A stretch of 8,237 nt of DNA from an uncultured Burkholderiales bacterium (GTDB taxonomy: Bacteria > Pseudomonadota > Gammaproteobacteria > Burkholderiales > Burkholderiaceae): assembly GCA_903845315.1 (NCBI GenBank), contig CAIMWY010000356.1, positions 1 through 8,237 of the forward strand, written 5' to 3'. Below are positions 7,631 to 8,237 of the stretch, one piece after another (position 1 is the stretch's first letter; the number at the start of each line of letters is the position of its first letter). Under the pieces are notes generated by a model. It was not told the DNA's origin. It ran no database searches and worked only from the letters and a program-made list of their open reading frames with translations. Position numbers and translations under genes: made by a program.

Positions 7631-8236
7631 ATGTGTGACCTTGAATTTATCCACCAAATTCAGCTCGTGAGCGAGGTCATTGCGTCGCGTCAGACCATCT
7701 TGCCCAAGCGTTTGATGGAGCCTGGCCCCAATGCTCAAGAGCTTGCCCAATTGTTCAGAGCCGTGGCAGCTGCGCCCGACCATGACCTGATCACGCCGTG
7801 GCGGTTTTTATTGATCCCACACACCATGCGAGCGGATCTGGGCGCATTGTTTGCCTTGGCTTTGATGGAGCGAGATCCGACGGCATCTGACGCGCAGCTG
7901 GCTCAGGCGCGCGACAAAGCATGGCGCTCGCCTTTGTTGATGATGCTGATCGTGGACGAAGCCAAGGGTGACTCTGCCATTGACCTGAACGAGCGTGTAT
8001 TGAGTGCAGGCTGTGCCGTTCAAAATTTCATGTTGTTGGCCAACACCATGGGCTATGGGACCGGATTGACCAGTGGCAAGGCGCTCAAGGCCAAGTCGTT
8101 TCGACAAGGGATGGCGCTGCAAGACAGCGAGCATGCGTTGTGTTTTTTGAATGTAGGGACGGTCAGTTCACGCAAACCCTTCAAACCTCGTCCTGATATG
8201 TCGCAGTTCGTTCAAGTGTGGGGGGAGGGGGTATGA
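7631..8236 (+). CDS. Nitroreductase-family flavoprotein (YdjA-like)
   Basis: Predicted FMN-dependent NAD(P)H oxidoreductase of 201 aa, close in layout to E. coli YdjA (about 183 aa). Visible family features are an N-terminal helix ending in SRQT (19-22), APDH followed by PWRF (48-59), SAGCAVQNFMLLA (125-137), GYGTGLTSG (141-149) and the core strand LNVGT (173-177). It is soluble, with no leader or membrane segment. The natural substrate cannot be read from the sequence; the family name does not imply a role with nitrate. The ATG at 7631 is the first start after an in-frame stop at 7589, but it has no Shine-Dalgarno; the GTG at 7667, just ahead of the conserved first helix, is an alternative and also lacks one. 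It follows the parvulin on the same strand without a terminator, so it is probably in the nar transcript. Its stop overlaps a possible next start at 8233. Confidence 0.87.
   Translation: MCDLEFIHQIQLVSEVIASRQTILPKRLMEPGPNAQELAQLFRAVAAAPDHDLITPWRFLLIPHTMRADLGALFALALMERDPTASDAQLAQARDKAWRSPLLMMLIVDEAKGDSAIDLNERVLSAGCAVQNFMLLANTMGYGTGLTSGKALKAKSFRQGMALQDSEHALCFLNVGTVSSRKPFKPRPDMSQFVQVWGEGV
8220..8235 (+). promoter_or_regulatory. Probable ribosome site and start codon of a further downstream gene
   Basis: A 12-base purine tract of eleven G and one A (8220-8231) contains GGAGG 4 nt before an ATG at 8233-8235, which overlaps the TGA of the flavoprotein gene as ATGA. The coding part is only two codons long here, so the product is unknown. 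Other nar operons continue with molybdenum cofactor genes such as moaA; that is context, not evidence from this sequence. Confidence 0.5.
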
Positions 8237-8237
8237 G

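Noticed and set aside
7325..7783. A 152-codon minus-strand frame spanning the parvulin end, the gap and the flavoprotein start
   Set aside because: It overlaps two well-supported genes on the other strand and shows no recognisable domain.

Overview
The window is one strand-consistent stretch of a respiratory nitrate reductase (nar) operon, all on the + strand. In order it carries the 3' ~97% of narG (catalytic subunit, 5' end outside the window), narH (iron-sulfur subunit), narJ (dedicated chaperone), narI (di-haem cytochrome b), a cytoplasmic parvulin-type peptidyl-prolyl isomerase, and a small YdjA-like nitroreductase-family flavoprotein. The last six bases hold the probable start of a further gene that overlaps the flavoprotein stop codon. 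The moderately GC-rich, Leu-TTG/CTG-rich coding and the gene order narGHJI-parvulin point to a facultatively denitrifying or nitrate-respiring Gram-negative proteobacterium. A betaproteobacterium of the Burkholderiales (Comamonadaceae-like) is my best guess, but that rests on memory of protein and gene-order similarity, not on a search.

Layout: narG 1-3674 (open at the left edge); 10-nt gap with a strong Shine-Dalgarno; narH 3685-5217; 12-nt gap; narJ 5230-5910; ATGA overlap; narI 5907-6626; 33-nt gap; parvulin 6660-7517; 113-nt gap without a recognisable terminator or promoter; nitroreductase-like gene 7631-8236; ATGA overlap with a possible next gene at 8233. The tight packing suggests a single transcript, with the regulatory region (FNR/NarL-type control is usual for this operon) upstream of the window and not visible.

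How the genes work together: NarI takes electrons from quinol through two b haems and passes them to the four Fe-S clusters of NarH. NarG's FS0 cluster and its Mo-bisMGD centre then reduce nitrate to nitrite on the cytoplasmic side. NarJ holds apo-NarGH and assists cofactor insertion before membrane docking. All the cofactor ligands I could check against E. coli NarGHI are present, so the enzyme looks intact. The parvulin and the flavoprotein are accessory genes; a parvulin directly after narI is a known arrangement (for example in Pseudomonas aeruginosa), whereas the role of the nitroreductase-like gene is open.

I do not see a new biological system here. The features most worth a second look are the Cys/His-rich, leaderless N-terminus of the parvulin, the nitroreductase-like gene without an evident ribosome binding site behind a non-coding gap with an imperfect dyad, and the overlapping downstream start at the right edge.
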